DNA of 64,000 nucleotides from Adlercreutzia sp. ZJ304 (GTDB taxonomy: Bacteria > Actinomycetota > Coriobacteriia > Coriobacteriales > Eggerthellaceae). This document shows, one piece after another, positions 18,515 through 27,418 of the stretch (position 1 is the first letter of the stretch; every line of letters starts with the position of its first letter). Below the pieces are notes generated by a model that made no database searches, was not told the DNA's origin, and worked only from the letters and a program-made list of their open reading frames with translations. The stretch covers positions 124,001-188,000 of the forward strand of contig NZ_JAAKEG010000005.1 in NCBI RefSeq assembly GCF_011039075.1, read 5' to 3'. Position numbers and translations under genes: made by a program.

Positions 18515-18573
18515 GGAGCCGCCGCTCCATCAAGGTTTGGCGGCTCCCCGAGGTATAAGACGTTACGTCTTAT
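18515..18573. terminator. two hairpins between surface genes
   Basis: GGAGCCGCC pairs with GGCGGCTCC (18515-18547). A second perfect palindrome, ATAAGACGT-T-ACGTCTTAT (18555-18573), lies beside it. They lie in the minus-strand transcript between the small secreted protein and the anchored paralog. They could act as an attenuator that lowers expression of the genes behind them. Confidence 0.5.
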
Positions 18574-18600
18574 TAGTTGCTTTTTGGTACCTACGCCCGA

Positions 18601-19239
18601 TTAAGCATTATCGATGATCGATATGGTGTAAGTTAGGGTTACTGCATGTGTTGAGTTGACAGCGTCAAAACCTTTTTTATTAGTGCCGTCATAGAGTTCC
18701 TGGCTAGGTACTGCTACGCCAGACATATTAAGATTCAAAGTTTCCCCAGCAGCAATATCGAAAAGACCCTCAGTAAGAGTAACTGTAGGATCTTTCAAAG
18801 TGATAGATGTGCTCATAGCATCAGTCTTCATAGCCAGATATATCTGAGAATTAGTCTCGGGGTATTTTGAAGGAGTCGCAGGAACAGTCAGGGTGTTATC
18901 AGCTAGCTCAAACTTAGCGGCTGCTACTGGCGCAACAGATTCAATCTTTACCGCCGCTGTTCCGCTATTTGTGATGGCATATTTAGAAGCGCTAGGAGCA
19001 ATCAAATTGCCACCTTTTTGTGCTACAGAAAGCGGAAGGTCTACAGGAACCGTAACACTAATCTGACCTTCAGTTGTTGGTGCAGCGATACCATTTACAA
19101 GAACCTTTGTATTAGCATTATTGATAGTGTTCGTACCTTCATAGTCTGGCGGTGTTACTGCAGCGAACGCAGGCATAGCACAACCCAGCGCCAGCGTGGT
19201 AGACAGTGCAACTGCTCCAAATAACTTACTTGTCTTCAT
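18601..19239 (-). CDS. small secreted protein of the surface cluster
   Basis: This 212-residue protein has a signal peptide cut near residue 27 (MPAFAA). The mature part is Thr/Ala/Val-rich, beta-predicted and lacks a sorting signal. The segment ISVTVPVDLPLSVAQKGG followed by 'SKYAITNSGTAAVKIESV' has a counterpart in the protein at 23616-25406 (ISLTVPIVVTFGG, then SFRNAGKSAVMITKIT). The two therefore probably share a domain of a type seen in camelysin-like or WxL-like surface proteins. It has its own long leader (19240-19507) and following hairpins, so it may be the most highly expressed member, possibly a subunit of a surface fibre. Confidence 0.75.
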   Translation of the reverse strand: MKTSKLFGAVALSTTLALGCAMPAFAAVTPPDYEGTNTINNANTKVLVNGIAAPTTEGQISVTVPVDLPLSVAQKGGNLIAPSASKYAITNSGTAAVKIESVAPVAAAKFELADNTLTVPATPSKYPETNSQIYLAMKTDAMSTSITLKDPTVTLTEGLFDIAAGETLNLNMSGVAVPSQELYDGTNKKGFDAVNSTHAVTLTYTISIIDNA

Positions 19240-19324
19240 GGTCTTTCCTCCTTGTTTTGTTCATGACCATTTCTTAACTTTTTTATATCCAAGGGCTCCC
19301 ATGCCCTTTGATACCTTGATGTCC

Positions 19325-19443
19325 GTTAAGGGAGATGCCGGAATGCTCAGTCGCTCTGCAGTCTTCGCTCGGCAGAAATGTTCACAGAACATTTCTATTC
19401 GCTGCCAAACTCGCTTTGTGAGCAAACCGATATCTCCCTTAAC
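19325..19443. repeat. long imperfect cruciform
   Basis: GTTAAGGGAGAT at the left end pairs with ATCTCCCTTAAC at the right end. Inside, AGAAATGTTC pairs with GAACATTTCT around three bases. It lies just beside the parS-like site in the gap between two surface genes. It may fold as RNA in the leader of the small secreted protein. Confidence 0.55.
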
Positions 19444-19472
19444 TACCTTGCCTTTCTTGCTGTTCTTAAAAA

Positions 19473-19488
19473 TGTTTCACGTGAAACA
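19473..19488. promoter_or_regulatory. parS-like ParB-binding site
   Basis: TGTTTCACGTGAAACA is a perfect 16-bp palindrome identical to the canonical bacterial parS sequence bound by ParB/Spo0J. The palindrome extends with flanking A and T bases. It is the only copy I find in the window, and it sits in an intergenic gap of the surface cluster. No parA or parB is in view. Chromosomal parS sites cluster near oriC in most bacteria. Confidence 0.85.
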
Positions 19489-19507
19489 TTTTTTGCATGA
19501 GTGGTTC

Positions 19508-20092
19508 CTAGTTCAGTACGTTCAGTGTTACTTTTGCTGCAGCTTGTCCCACTTCTTCTAAAGTGTCTTGATCTATCGCGTGGAAAGTTGCTGTAGCTTG
19601 GTAAGTTCCTGCATCTAAATCTTTAGAAAGCGCTATATCTTTGATGTAGGAATCGGGCTTTAGTCCACCTGATTCATAGACTTTCTCGCCAGTGTCATCT
19701 AGCGTTATGTCTACCTGCATCACATATGGGTTGCCGGGCACGTTTTCAATGTACGCAGTACCGGGTGCCGCGCCGTCTTCAAACTCAATCACAGAAGCAA
19801 TGGAAATGTTGAACATGCCCTCTTCTACTTTGCGGTTAAGCTCTTCTTGTATTTCTTCTTCTGTTTTGTATGGGGCTTGACCAATTATGGAATTAGCATC
19901 GTAGAAGTTATCTTTGCTGCAAAACGCTAAACAAAGAGCAACTATTATTCCTATTGCAACCACAAGCGCAACCAAAACAATAACAATTGTTTTGCCAGTG
20001 TTAGATTTCTTTTGCTGCTGTACTGGCATTTGCATGTTTGGCTTTTTAGCTTGCTGCTTAGGCGGCTTCATATGAACTTTGTTGTCTTGCAT
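19508..20092 (-). CDS. membrane-anchored protein of an unnamed surface family, paralog 2
   Basis: This 194-residue protein has a Lys/Gln/Pro-rich cytoplasmic start, one membrane helix (about residues 35-57) and an extracellular domain closely similar to the paralog at 17850-18488. The shared motifs are NRKVEEGMFNISIAS, FEDGA, IENVPGN, MQVDIT-DDTGE and VTLNVLN. The start follows a GGCAAACG/AAAGG-like leader. The two paralogs each follow a larger secreted protein in the cluster. That suggests they are paired with different partners or mark a duplicated operon unit. Function is unknown. Confidence 0.75.
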   Translation of the reverse strand: MQDNKVHMKPPKQQAKKPNMQMPVQQQKKSNTGKTIVIVLVALVVAIGIIVALCLAFCSKDNFYDANSIIGQAPYKTEEEIQEELNRKVEEGMFNISIASVIEFEDGAAPGTAYIENVPGNPYVMQVDITLDDTGEKVYESGGLKPDSYIKDIALSKDLDAGTYQATATFHAIDQDTLEEVGQAAAKVTLNVLN

Positions 20093-20131
20093 CGTTTGCC
20101 TTTCTTTTCTCTTGCGTTCCCGATAACTTCT

Positions 20132-23100
20132 TTATTCAGAAGGTGCCACGCACCAGCGAATTGTTGCTAATGGTTTATCGCCTGTGTTGTAAGTGCCATC
20201 TGTTGGTTCGCCAAACTCAGCCTTCCATGCATCAGCGCCCTGCCAGCTAGCTCCGTTAGACATAAGCGACAGCGACCAATACTTCGTAGCGTCTTTTCCA
20301 AGAGATCCAACTAATAATTTGTAGTTGGGTGTGGAAGGTTCGTTATACAGAAGCGGCAATGCACTTTTTACTCCAGAGTCGTTAAAGCTGAAATATGCTT
20401 TGTCGCGATTAGCTTCATCATTGAACAACCACGAACCCGTTTCCCCAGCTAGAGCATAGGCGCTAAAGTCAATGGGCACTACAGTTTCTGATTTAACCTC
20501 TAGCGATACAGGAATCGAATTGCCTGTTTCTATATTGAAGGCAAGAGACTTATCTGTTGGAATTGTGCACTTCAGGCGAAGTGTCCAGACCGCATAAAGG
20601 GAAACTTCTGCGCCTTCTTGGTCGGCTAGGGCACCTACTGTGGCTCCTGCACCATATTCTGCTGTGGTAGCGCCTTTAGTCTTAGACCAGCCAGCAAGAA
20701 TATAGCCTTCCTTTTTGCAGTTTTCGTTCTCTTCGTTATAAAGCGTTACTTGACCTGCGCCACTTGTTACCGTCTGAGTAGTAAGCTGCGTGTCCCCATC
20801 AAAGTATTTGATTGTGTATGTGTAGCCATTTGGCTCGTAGTAAAGGTTAAATACGTTTTGTGTCGCATCTACTCCAATAGTTAGTGTTTCAGGAGTACCG
20901 CTAACAAAGTTGTATCCATCTATTTCTGCCTTAACACTGTCAAGGGTAATAGTCGTGCCATACTCTGCCGATTCGGTTTTAGATTCTTTGACAGATGTAA
21001 GCGGATTGCTGTCTATTAAGTAGTAATTAACCGTGTAGTTATAGCTTGCTTTTGCACAAGTTGCCGTAATGGTAATGTCTTCTGTTGTGCCTGTAGGAAT
21101 TGTGGCTGTATAAGTATTGTTTTCGCCTTTGGCAATTCTCACGTTATTGTTCGTGCAAGACCAAGTTACTTTAGTAATATCGTATCCCGTGCTAGCCTCA
21201 ACCGTTAAAGTAACTGATTGCGAATCGTTTTCACTGTAGGTATAGCTAGTAGGGTTAGCTGTAAGTGTTTGTACGCCTTCCCCGGCTTTTATATTAACGG
21301 TGTATGTGTTGGCGCGCCATTCAGCTGTAAATGTATTAGTTGAAGAGTCGCACGTCCATTTGGAAAGCGTATATCCAGTGCGTGTAGGTTCGGGAAGCGT
21401 AACGTTTGCTCTAACAACCATCGTGTAGTTTTCGCCAGATTTTGTCCAACCCGCGGGGGCGGATGCAAACGATCCGCCAGCAAGAGCCATGGTGATTGTT
21501 GTTCCAGTATCAACTGCAACAGTTTGTGTGCCAACATCGCCTGACTTATAAGTTACGTTGAATTGCTGCACCCACTGAGCAGTAAATGTAGTGTTTGATA
21601 GTGCCCAACCACCAAACCTGTAACCTATACGAGTAGGTGTTGGCATCTCAATTGAGCCGTCCGTTACATGGCGTGTGTAATTAGAGCCAGATTGAGTCCA
21701 GCCAGTAGTTATGGCTGTGCCACCTTCTAGCTTCATGGTTATCTCTGTGTTGTAATCAAATGTGGCAGATGTGGTATTGCCCGACGTGTCAACATACGAA
21801 ACGCTATATTTATTGATAGTCCAGTGAGCATAGTAGGTTGTATTTGTAGGTGGCAAAGGTTCACTGTTGTTGTTTACCTTATAACCACTAGTGTCTTTAG
21901 TAGTCCACCAACCATCAAAAGTGTAGCCAGTCTTTGTTGGGTTCGGCGTTGGGCAGAACACACTAGATGTAGATGAATAAGTTTGCGTTGTATTGCCTAC
22001 AGTGGTTCCACCTTGAGAATCCCATGTTAAGGTTATGGTGTTGGCTGTCCAGTGAGCATACAGGGTTTGGTTTGAGGTAATAGTTACTTTCGTTGAACTA
22101 GTTACTTGCGTGCCACCAGAAGCGTCCGTGTACCAACCTGCAAATGTGTAGCCCGCGCGAGTTGGAGTTGGAAGATCCTCATAAGTTGAATCGTATGTAA
22201 CAGTTTTCGTTGTAGGGCTAACACTACCGCCATTAGCATTGAATGTAACGGTATATGTGTTGGCATCATATTGGGCATACCAAGTTGTATTTGCACTTAC
22301 TGCTGTAAGAGGTGGAAGTATACCTGATGCTGCCTTTTGAGTGCCAGCGGTAGCTGCATCATACCAACCCTTAAATGAATATCCTGTAGCAGCAGTTGCC
22401 TTCGGGAAAGTTGAGGCGGTGTATTTCGTACCTGTGCAAGCCGCATCAGAATACCAACCTTTTCCACTCCATAGATATACCTTAGTCGGACTAACAGATG
22501 AACCACCATTGTCTGCATTGGCATTTAGTGTGACTGTATAGACTACCTTGTCATATTGGGCATACCAAGTTGTATTTGCACTTACTGCTGTAAGAGGTGG
22601 AAGTATACCTGATGCTGCCTTTTGAGTGCCAGCGGTAGCTGCATCATACCAACCCTTAAATGAATATCCTGTAGCAGCAGTTGCCTTCGGGAAAGTTGAG
22701 GCGGTGTATTTCGTACCTGTGCAAGCCGCATCAGAATACCAACCTTTTCCACTCCATAGATATACCTTAGTCGGACTAACAGATGAACCACCATTGTCTG
22801 CATTGGCATTTAGTGTGACTGTATAGACTACCTTTGCCCAAATTGCATAATAAGTAGCATTTGTTGTGCCAACGTTTATAGATGTTGAACCTGAAGTGGC
22901 GTTTTTATTCGTGCTCCAGCCTACAAACTTATAACCTGTCTGAGCCGTTGGGACAGTTGAGCCGTTATAACCTGTTACTGCTGCATCCCATGCATGACTA
23001 GATGTTTTTGCTGCTTTGTCTGTTGTGGTGCTACCCCAGTAGCCTCCGTTAGGATCCCATGTTACTGTCACTTTTGAGCCATCGGTTACACGGATGCCGA

Positions 23101-23446
23101 GAGTTGTTGTAGCCGTAGTAGACGTTGTTGCAGAAGGATTGCTAGTGGTGTTATTCATATCCTTCTGACCATCGGTTATGCGAATACCAAGTGTTGTTGA
23201 GGCAGTAGTAGACGTTGTAGCAGACGGATTACTAGCAGTATTGTTCATGTCCTTTTGTCCGTCTGTTACGCGAATGCCAAGTATTGTTGTAGCGGTACTG
23301 CCCGTAACAGGATTGGCGGCATAGGCGCTCTGCGGCACAACAGCCGATATGGCAGATACAAGAAGCGTGCATGCAAGAGTTATGGCAAGAATCAAAGCAA
23401 GCCAAATGCGTGTATGCGTGCTTTTTCTATTTAGCTTATCTTGCAT
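20132..23446 (-). CDS. large secreted protein with InlB-type (Flg_new) repeats
   Basis: This 1104-residue protein has a signal peptide (about residues 1-43). Three near-identical 30-residue repeats containing LGIRVTDGQKDMNN follow, then a chain of Listeria-Bacteroides (InlB B-repeat, Flg_new) modules recognisable by 'F.GWY..A..GT...' and 'T.YAQW/TWYAQYD'. Two of the modules are identical at the DNA level (see the 284-bp repeat). The C-terminal 130 residues are different and end APSE without a sorting motif or membrane helix. Attachment must therefore be non-covalent or through a partner such as the membrane-anchored protein encoded next. Such repeats are common in adhesins. Confidence 0.82.
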   Translation of the reverse strand: MQDKLNRKSTHTRIWLALILAITLACTLLVSAISAVVPQSAYAANPVTGSTATTILGIRVTDGQKDMNNTASNPSATTSTTASTTLGIRITDGQKDMNNTTSNPSATTSTTATTTLGIRVTDGSKVTVTWDPNGGYWGSTTTDKAAKTSSHAWDAAVTGYNGSTVPTAQTGYKFVGWSTNKNATSGSTSINVGTTNATYYAIWAKVVYTVTLNANADNGGSSVSPTKVYLWSGKGWYSDAACTGTKYTASTFPKATAATGYSFKGWYDAATAGTQKAASGILPPLTAVSANTTWYAQYDKVVYTVTLNANADNGGSSVSPTKVYLWSGKGWYSDAACTGTKYTASTFPKATAATGYSFKGWYDAATAGTQKAASGILPPLTAVSANTTWYAQYDANTYTVTFNANGGSVSPTTKTVTYDSTYEDLPTPTRAGYTFAGWYTDASGGTQVTSSTKVTITSNQTLYAHWTANTITLTWDSQGGTTVGNTTQTYSSTSSVFCPTPNPTKTGYTFDGWWTTKDTSGYKVNNNSEPLPPTNTTYYAHWTINKYSVSYVDTSGNTTSATFDYNTEITMKLEGGTAITTGWTQSGSNYTRHVTDGSIEMPTPTRIGYRFGGWALSNTTFTAQWVQQFNVTYKSGDVGTQTVAVDTGTTITMALAGGSFASAPAGWTKSGENYTMVVRANVTLPEPTRTGYTLSKWTCDSSTNTFTAEWRANTYTVNIKAGEGVQTLTANPTSYTYSENDSQSVTLTVEASTGYDITKVTWSCTNNNVRIAKGENNTYTATIPTGTTEDITITATCAKASYNYTVNYYLIDSNPLTSVKESKTESAEYGTTITLDSVKAEIDGYNFVSGTPETLTIGVDATQNVFNLYYEPNGYTYTIKYFDGDTQLTTQTVTSGAGQVTLYNEENENCKKEGYILAGWSKTKGATTAEYGAGATVGALADQEGAEVSLYAVWTLRLKCTIPTDKSLAFNIETGNSIPVSLEVKSETVVPIDFSAYALAGETGSWLFNDEANRDKAYFSFNDSGVKSALPLLYNEPSTPNYKLLVGSLGKDATKYWSLSLMSNGASWQGADAWKAEFGEPTDGTYNTGDKPLATIRWCVAPSE
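22266..22834. repeat. perfect tandem repeat of about 284 bp inside the InlB-repeat gene
   Basis: 22266-22549 and 22551-22834 read as identical, with a 285-base period that keeps the frame (95 codons). Perfect identity within a fast-evolving repeat gene indicates recent duplication, and the unit could expand or contract. Confidence 0.85.
23080..23300. repeat. 90-bp coding repeats at the N-terminus of the InlB-repeat gene
   Basis: The three LGIR(V/I)TDG units are spaced 30 codons apart. They differ by a few substitutions, unlike the perfect 284-bp repeat. They form a Ser/Thr/Asn-rich stretch just after the signal peptide. Confidence 0.7.
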
Positions 23447-23615
23447 TGTGAAAAACGCTCCTTATATATAACGGCTGTCTAGTTGCCACACAATTTAATT
23501 ATCTAAAATTCAAATAAATAGCTCGATACGAACAGAAGTACTAGAAATATCAATTAAATGCTGCGCAGAATTAAACGAAGCATTCAGCCCCTCAAAAAAA
23601 TGGTAGACCCAAAGA

Positions 23616-25406
23616 TCATAAGCAGAAACAAGGAGCTACGCCGTAGAGAGTGCTAGCGCTAAGTTGAGTGCTTGGATTACCATACGTATAAACACCGCTA
23701 AAACAATATCCCCCGAACCGACTAACCGAACGGAAATACCACGCACAAGCACTCTCATTAAAGTTTTTTACAAGATACGATTTTTGAAGCTCAGCCCGAT
23801 CGGTAGTGTCAGAAGAACCCAAATCATAATCAAACAAAAGATTGCTATAATATTCATATTGATAGCCTTCATTGTAAACCCAAAGTCTAGGATTAGAATC
23901 AGTATAGTAGTCCGTCGATGATACTTCATTTGAACTAACAAGAAAAAATTTATCTTGAGAAATTGCAACATATGGACTATTGGAACTATAAGTCGGTCCA
24001 TATTCTTTATTAACAGTAGCAACAACTTTTTTGATATCCGCTGGAGCATAGCCGTATATCGCTCCACTATTCATGCTTGCTCTAAGCGGCATTGCGCCCC
24101 AACCATTAGAACAATCACTAGAACTGTTCATTTTAGCTTTTGCAACTAATGCGTCTGATTGGAAAGTCAGACCTGCTTTGCCTGAGCCATCTGATAGGTT
24201 GTCATGCAATATACCTATAATGTTAGTCTTGATTGCTTTATTAGTTAGGGCATTAGCACCTGTTTCAGTATTGTTCCAATATGTTTTACATTCATAGCCT
24301 CGATATCTATACACAAAACCTGCATACATGCCATAGTAGAGAGAGTTCTTACCATTTTTGGATATGTCTTGTGCATGACCTTTTACATCATCGGCATTGT
24401 AAACTTGCCCTGTTACAGAATCCTTGAGATAGAAGCCGTTAGTGGCATTGAGAGTAGGCACAGTTGTGCCATAACTGCCAGCGGGTGCATAAGTGGTAAT
24501 TGTGTAAGTAACTCTAGATAGAGGATATACAGTCTGACCTTTGTCAGCTTTAGCGGGTTTTACTTTTGCATTGGCATTAGGAACGTCATAGCTATTGGTT
24601 AAATTTAAGCGATAGGTGCAATCAAGAGTACTATCGGCACCTATAGTAAAAGTGTCGCCAAAGACTCTATAACTAGCATTAAATAATCCGCCATCATAAC
24701 TCCCGTCCTTGTATTTCATATTGAGAGCCTTTTCGGGCTGTCCTGTGGGATAGAGACTATAGAGGGTTTGATTCTCAAGAGTAGTATTGTTTCCGGACAA
24801 AGAACTGCCTGCTTCTGTTAACACTTCTTTTACTTTGCCTGATGCGTATTCAGCAGTAGTTATCTTAGTTATCATTACAGCACTTTTGCCAGCATTTCTG
24901 AAAGATGTAGGAGCTTCTATGCAGGGAAGAGGGTTTGATACATCATAGCCTGATGCGCCACCAAAGGTTACAACAATAGGCACTGTAAGACTGATAGAAG
25001 TATTTGCTGCCATCGTTTGTATTCTGTCTTCTGTATCTTCGCCTTCCATTAGGCTTTCACCACATGCAGGACATACGAACTTTACTTCGTATACATTTTC
25101 ATCATCAGCTGATACTTCATTTCCTTCTTCATCAAGATATTTGCATGCATCATTTATCTGACATGCAAAGAAAGACTCACCGCAGCTTTTGCATGTAGTT
25201 AGGTCTTGTTCGCTGTTGCCATCTGTACCATCACAGCTGTCTGTATGATGCGGGTTAGCATTGTTGTTTTCCGCTACATCTACAGTTCCGTTAGCTTTGC
25301 TGATTGGAAGCTCTTCTGCAAATGCCATACCCGGACCCATGGTAAGTGCAAGTGCAAACGCAAGAAATATCGATGTGATTTTTGTCCTTTTCCTAATCGT
25401 TGTCAT
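23616..25406 (-). CDS. secreted protein with zinc-ribbon-like segment and DUF6273-type C-terminus
   Basis: This 596-residue protein has a signal peptide (about residues 1-30, GMAFAEE). A Cys-rich stretch follows with CKSCGESFFAC and CPACGES, which looks like a secreted zinc ribbon. Next comes a beta domain starting SLTVPIVVTFGG, related to the small secreted protein. The last 150 residues have the pattern KFFLVSSNEVSS, ...ACAWYFRSVSRFG... and GVAPCFCL. That is the signature I associate with DUF6273, a lectin-like/FGE-like fold often seen in gut bacterial surface proteins. No sorting signal is visible. It is probably part of the same surface assembly as its neighbours. Confidence 0.72.
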   Translation of the reverse strand: MTTIRKRTKITSIFLAFALALTMGPGMAFAEELPISKANGTVDVAENNNANPHHTDSCDGTDGNSEQDLTTCKSCGESFFACQINDACKYLDEEGNEVSADDENVYEVKFVCPACGESLMEGEDTEDRIQTMAANTSISLTVPIVVTFGGASGYDVSNPLPCIEAPTSFRNAGKSAVMITKITTAEYASGKVKEVLTEAGSSLSGNNTTLENQTLYSLYPTGQPEKALNMKYKDGSYDGGLFNASYRVFGDTFTIGADSTLDCTYRLNLTNSYDVPNANAKVKPAKADKGQTVYPLSRVTYTITTYAPAGSYGTTVPTLNATNGFYLKDSVTGQVYNADDVKGHAQDISKNGKNSLYYGMYAGFVYRYRGYECKTYWNNTETGANALTNKAIKTNIIGILHDNLSDGSGKAGLTFQSDALVAKAKMNSSSDCSNGWGAMPLRASMNSGAIYGYAPADIKKVVATVNKEYGPTYSSNSPYVAISQDKFFLVSSNEVSSTDYYTDSNPRLWVYNEGYQYEYYSNLLFDYDLGSSDTTDRAELQKSYLVKNFNESACAWYFRSVSRFGGYCFSGVYTYGNPSTQLSASTLYGVAPCFCL

Positions 25407-25482
25407 GGTCGTGTCCTCTTTCCCCCTGCTAGGTGGTATTGCCTATATATCTATTTGGTTTTGCTTTGCTTGATTGTGTGAT

Positions 25483-27336
25483 TTAGCTAAGGTGTGCTGT
25501 TCCGCTTATTACTCCTGCAGCTGCACTTTCATCAATTGGCAGCGTTATAGTTACCTCTACCTTTGATGAGCCGGGTTGTTTACATATAACAGTGTTTGTG
25601 GATGTATCTATACTTATGGCTGAGCCATACGAATATGTTGCTTTCGATTTACCGGGAGTAAGCAGGTAGCCATCTTCTCCATATAGGTTGGCTTCATCTC
25701 CTACTTGTAGGTTTGCTACATCGGCTGATAGCTTTACACCGTATGGAAGTAGGTGGTTGTTAGCTACAGGTGTTCCTATGTTCCACTTGTAGTTTTCACT
25801 TTCGATGTATGGAGTATAGATTTCTGTATTAGTTGTACCAACTAGTGCATCAGGGCTTATGTCTTGTACATCTCCCATTGCTACTATGGTTGTGTTGTTT
25901 AGGTTAGCTAGAGCACCTGATGCAATTGCTTGTATGCTTTTTGGAAGCACGAGGATGGTTGATGCTGTGCCTTTAAATGCAGCCTCATCTATTGTTGTTG
26001 TGCCTTCACTTATACCTATTGAGTTTAGATTGGTGCAGTTTTCAAAAGCATGCTTGCCTATTGTTGTAACGCTTTCAGGAATGCTTATGGCTACTAGGTT
26101 TTCACTGTTTGCAAAGCCTTCATCTGCTATGGCAGATACACTGTATTCTGTGCCATCCAGTGCCGCGCTTGCAGGAATGCTTATAGCTGCTGGCATACCT
26201 TCGCCTGTCCACCCAACAGATAGCGTATTGTCGGGCAAAAGGGTGTATGCAAATTCGCCTGTTGGCTGCTGATTGACGCTATCTTGCGGTTTTGCAGGGC
26301 TTACCGGGATTGTTGGGCTTACCGGGCTTTCAGTACTAGTAATAACACCCGGCGCTGCTACAATGGTTGTAAGGTCTGCCGTATATATGCAATTGTTCCG
26401 CACGGCAAAAGAATCGTTTTCGGTGCTCCCTTGAAAAGAAATGACAGAAAGCTTGGTGCATCGGGAAAGTACGCAAGCAGGGACAGATGTCAAAGATTCA
26501 GGGAGCACCATCGATTCCTTACCCTGCGGGACCAAGATAAGGCTAGTTTTGTCGGCGCTGTAAATTGCGCCATCGTAGCTGGCGTAAGTTGCGTTGTTTG
26601 GCGCAATGTTTACTGCCTTTGCATTTGGGAAAAGCTGAAAAAATGTTGGATCTATTTGCGCGACCGTTGCCGGAATGGTTATGGTTTCCACATTTGCGGC
26701 TAGGTTTTCTTCGCTAAACAGATTTTCTGTATAAGGGTTGCAGTTTTCGGGTTTATTAGGGACGTTAATTTCAGTTACTGTATATAGCTTGCCGCCGTTG
26801 GCAACTTGTTCGGGTATTTCAATGCTGAGCGCAGGCTTGTTGGGCACAGGCTTGCTTTCGGGAGTGCCTGTGGCAATGTCTGCGGCAACATTTGTGGCAG
26901 CGCCAGTAGCAATGCCTGCAGCGATATCTGCTGTAACACCTATAAGCGACACGGCTGCTTCATCTTCCGCATTAATTGCGTATACAAGCCCATTGCTTTC
27001 TATAGTGCCTTCTGTAGGCATAGCCGTGGCACTTTCGTTGCCACCTAACGATGCGGTGCTTTTGTCGGCAGCGCTGCTAGGTGCGTTCAGGCGCACATCT
27101 TCGCTGACATGATTAGCACTTGAGGCGTTTTCCGCTAAAGCGGACGACTGATTTTCGCCGTTTTCCGCAGCATAAGCCAGCCCAGCTGACGGGCACATAG
27201 CTACAGCCAATGTAAGCGACAAGAAAGCAGACACCGATTTGGTGGGAAATTTTGATAAGCCCACAGCCTTCGGGCTTGCGCCCGGCTTGGTGCGTGTGGC
27301 TGTTTCGCACACAAAGTTCTGCAATGCTGTTTGCAT
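25483..27336 (-). CDS. secreted leucine-rich-repeat (BspA-like) surface protein
   Basis: This 617-residue protein has a long basic start and a hydrophobic signal segment at about residues 33-56 (SLTLAVAMCPSAGLAYAA). An Ala/Ser-rich stretch follows, then LRR_5 repeats such as ISIPESVTTIGKHAFENCTN and GTTTIDEAAFKGTAST. The C-terminal 90 residues look like an Ig-like Big_2 domain (SADVANLQVGDEANLYG... CKQPGSSKVEVT). BspA-type repeats mediate binding to host or bacterial surfaces. It is the first gene of the minus-strand surface cluster. The weak GGGGCATAGGG site before the ATG makes the start uncertain. Confidence 0.8.
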   Translation of the reverse strand: MQTALQNFVCETATRTKPGASPKAVGLSKFPTKSVSAFLSLTLAVAMCPSAGLAYAAENGENQSSALAENASSANHVSEDVRLNAPSSAADKSTASLGGNESATAMPTEGTIESNGLVYAINAEDEAAVSLIGVTADIAAGIATGAATNVAADIATGTPESKPVPNKPALSIEIPEQVANGGKLYTVTEINVPNKPENCNPYTENLFSEENLAANVETITIPATVAQIDPTFFQLFPNAKAVNIAPNNATYASYDGAIYSADKTSLILVPQGKESMVLPESLTSVPACVLSRCTKLSVISFQGSTENDSFAVRNNCIYTADLTTIVAAPGVITSTESPVSPTIPVSPAKPQDSVNQQPTGEFAYTLLPDNTLSVGWTGEGMPAAISIPASAALDGTEYSVSAIADEGFANSENLVAISIPESVTTIGKHAFENCTNLNSIGISEGTTTIDEAAFKGTASTILVLPKSIQAIASGALANLNNTTIVAMGDVQDISPDALVGTTNTEIYTPYIESENYKWNIGTPVANNHLLPYGVKLSADVANLQVGDEANLYGEDGYLLTPGKSKATYSYGSAISIDTSTNTVICKQPGSSKVEVTITLPIDESAAAGVISGTAHLS

Positions 27337-27418
27337 CCCTATGCCCCTGTTCGACTTTGGTGCGACAACTTAAGTCGAATGCGGAACACGAATGCAACAA
27401 CTAAAGAGCGATTCATAA

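Noticed and set aside
19469-19494. Rho-independent terminator
   Set aside because: The AT-flanked palindrome has a T-run on one side, but the stem has no loop and the core matches parS exactly, so the centromere-site reading is preferred.
23616-23760. Diversity-generating retroelement target
   Set aside because: The lectin-like C-terminal pattern is suggestive, but no reverse transcriptase, template repeat or IMH-like sequence was found in the window.
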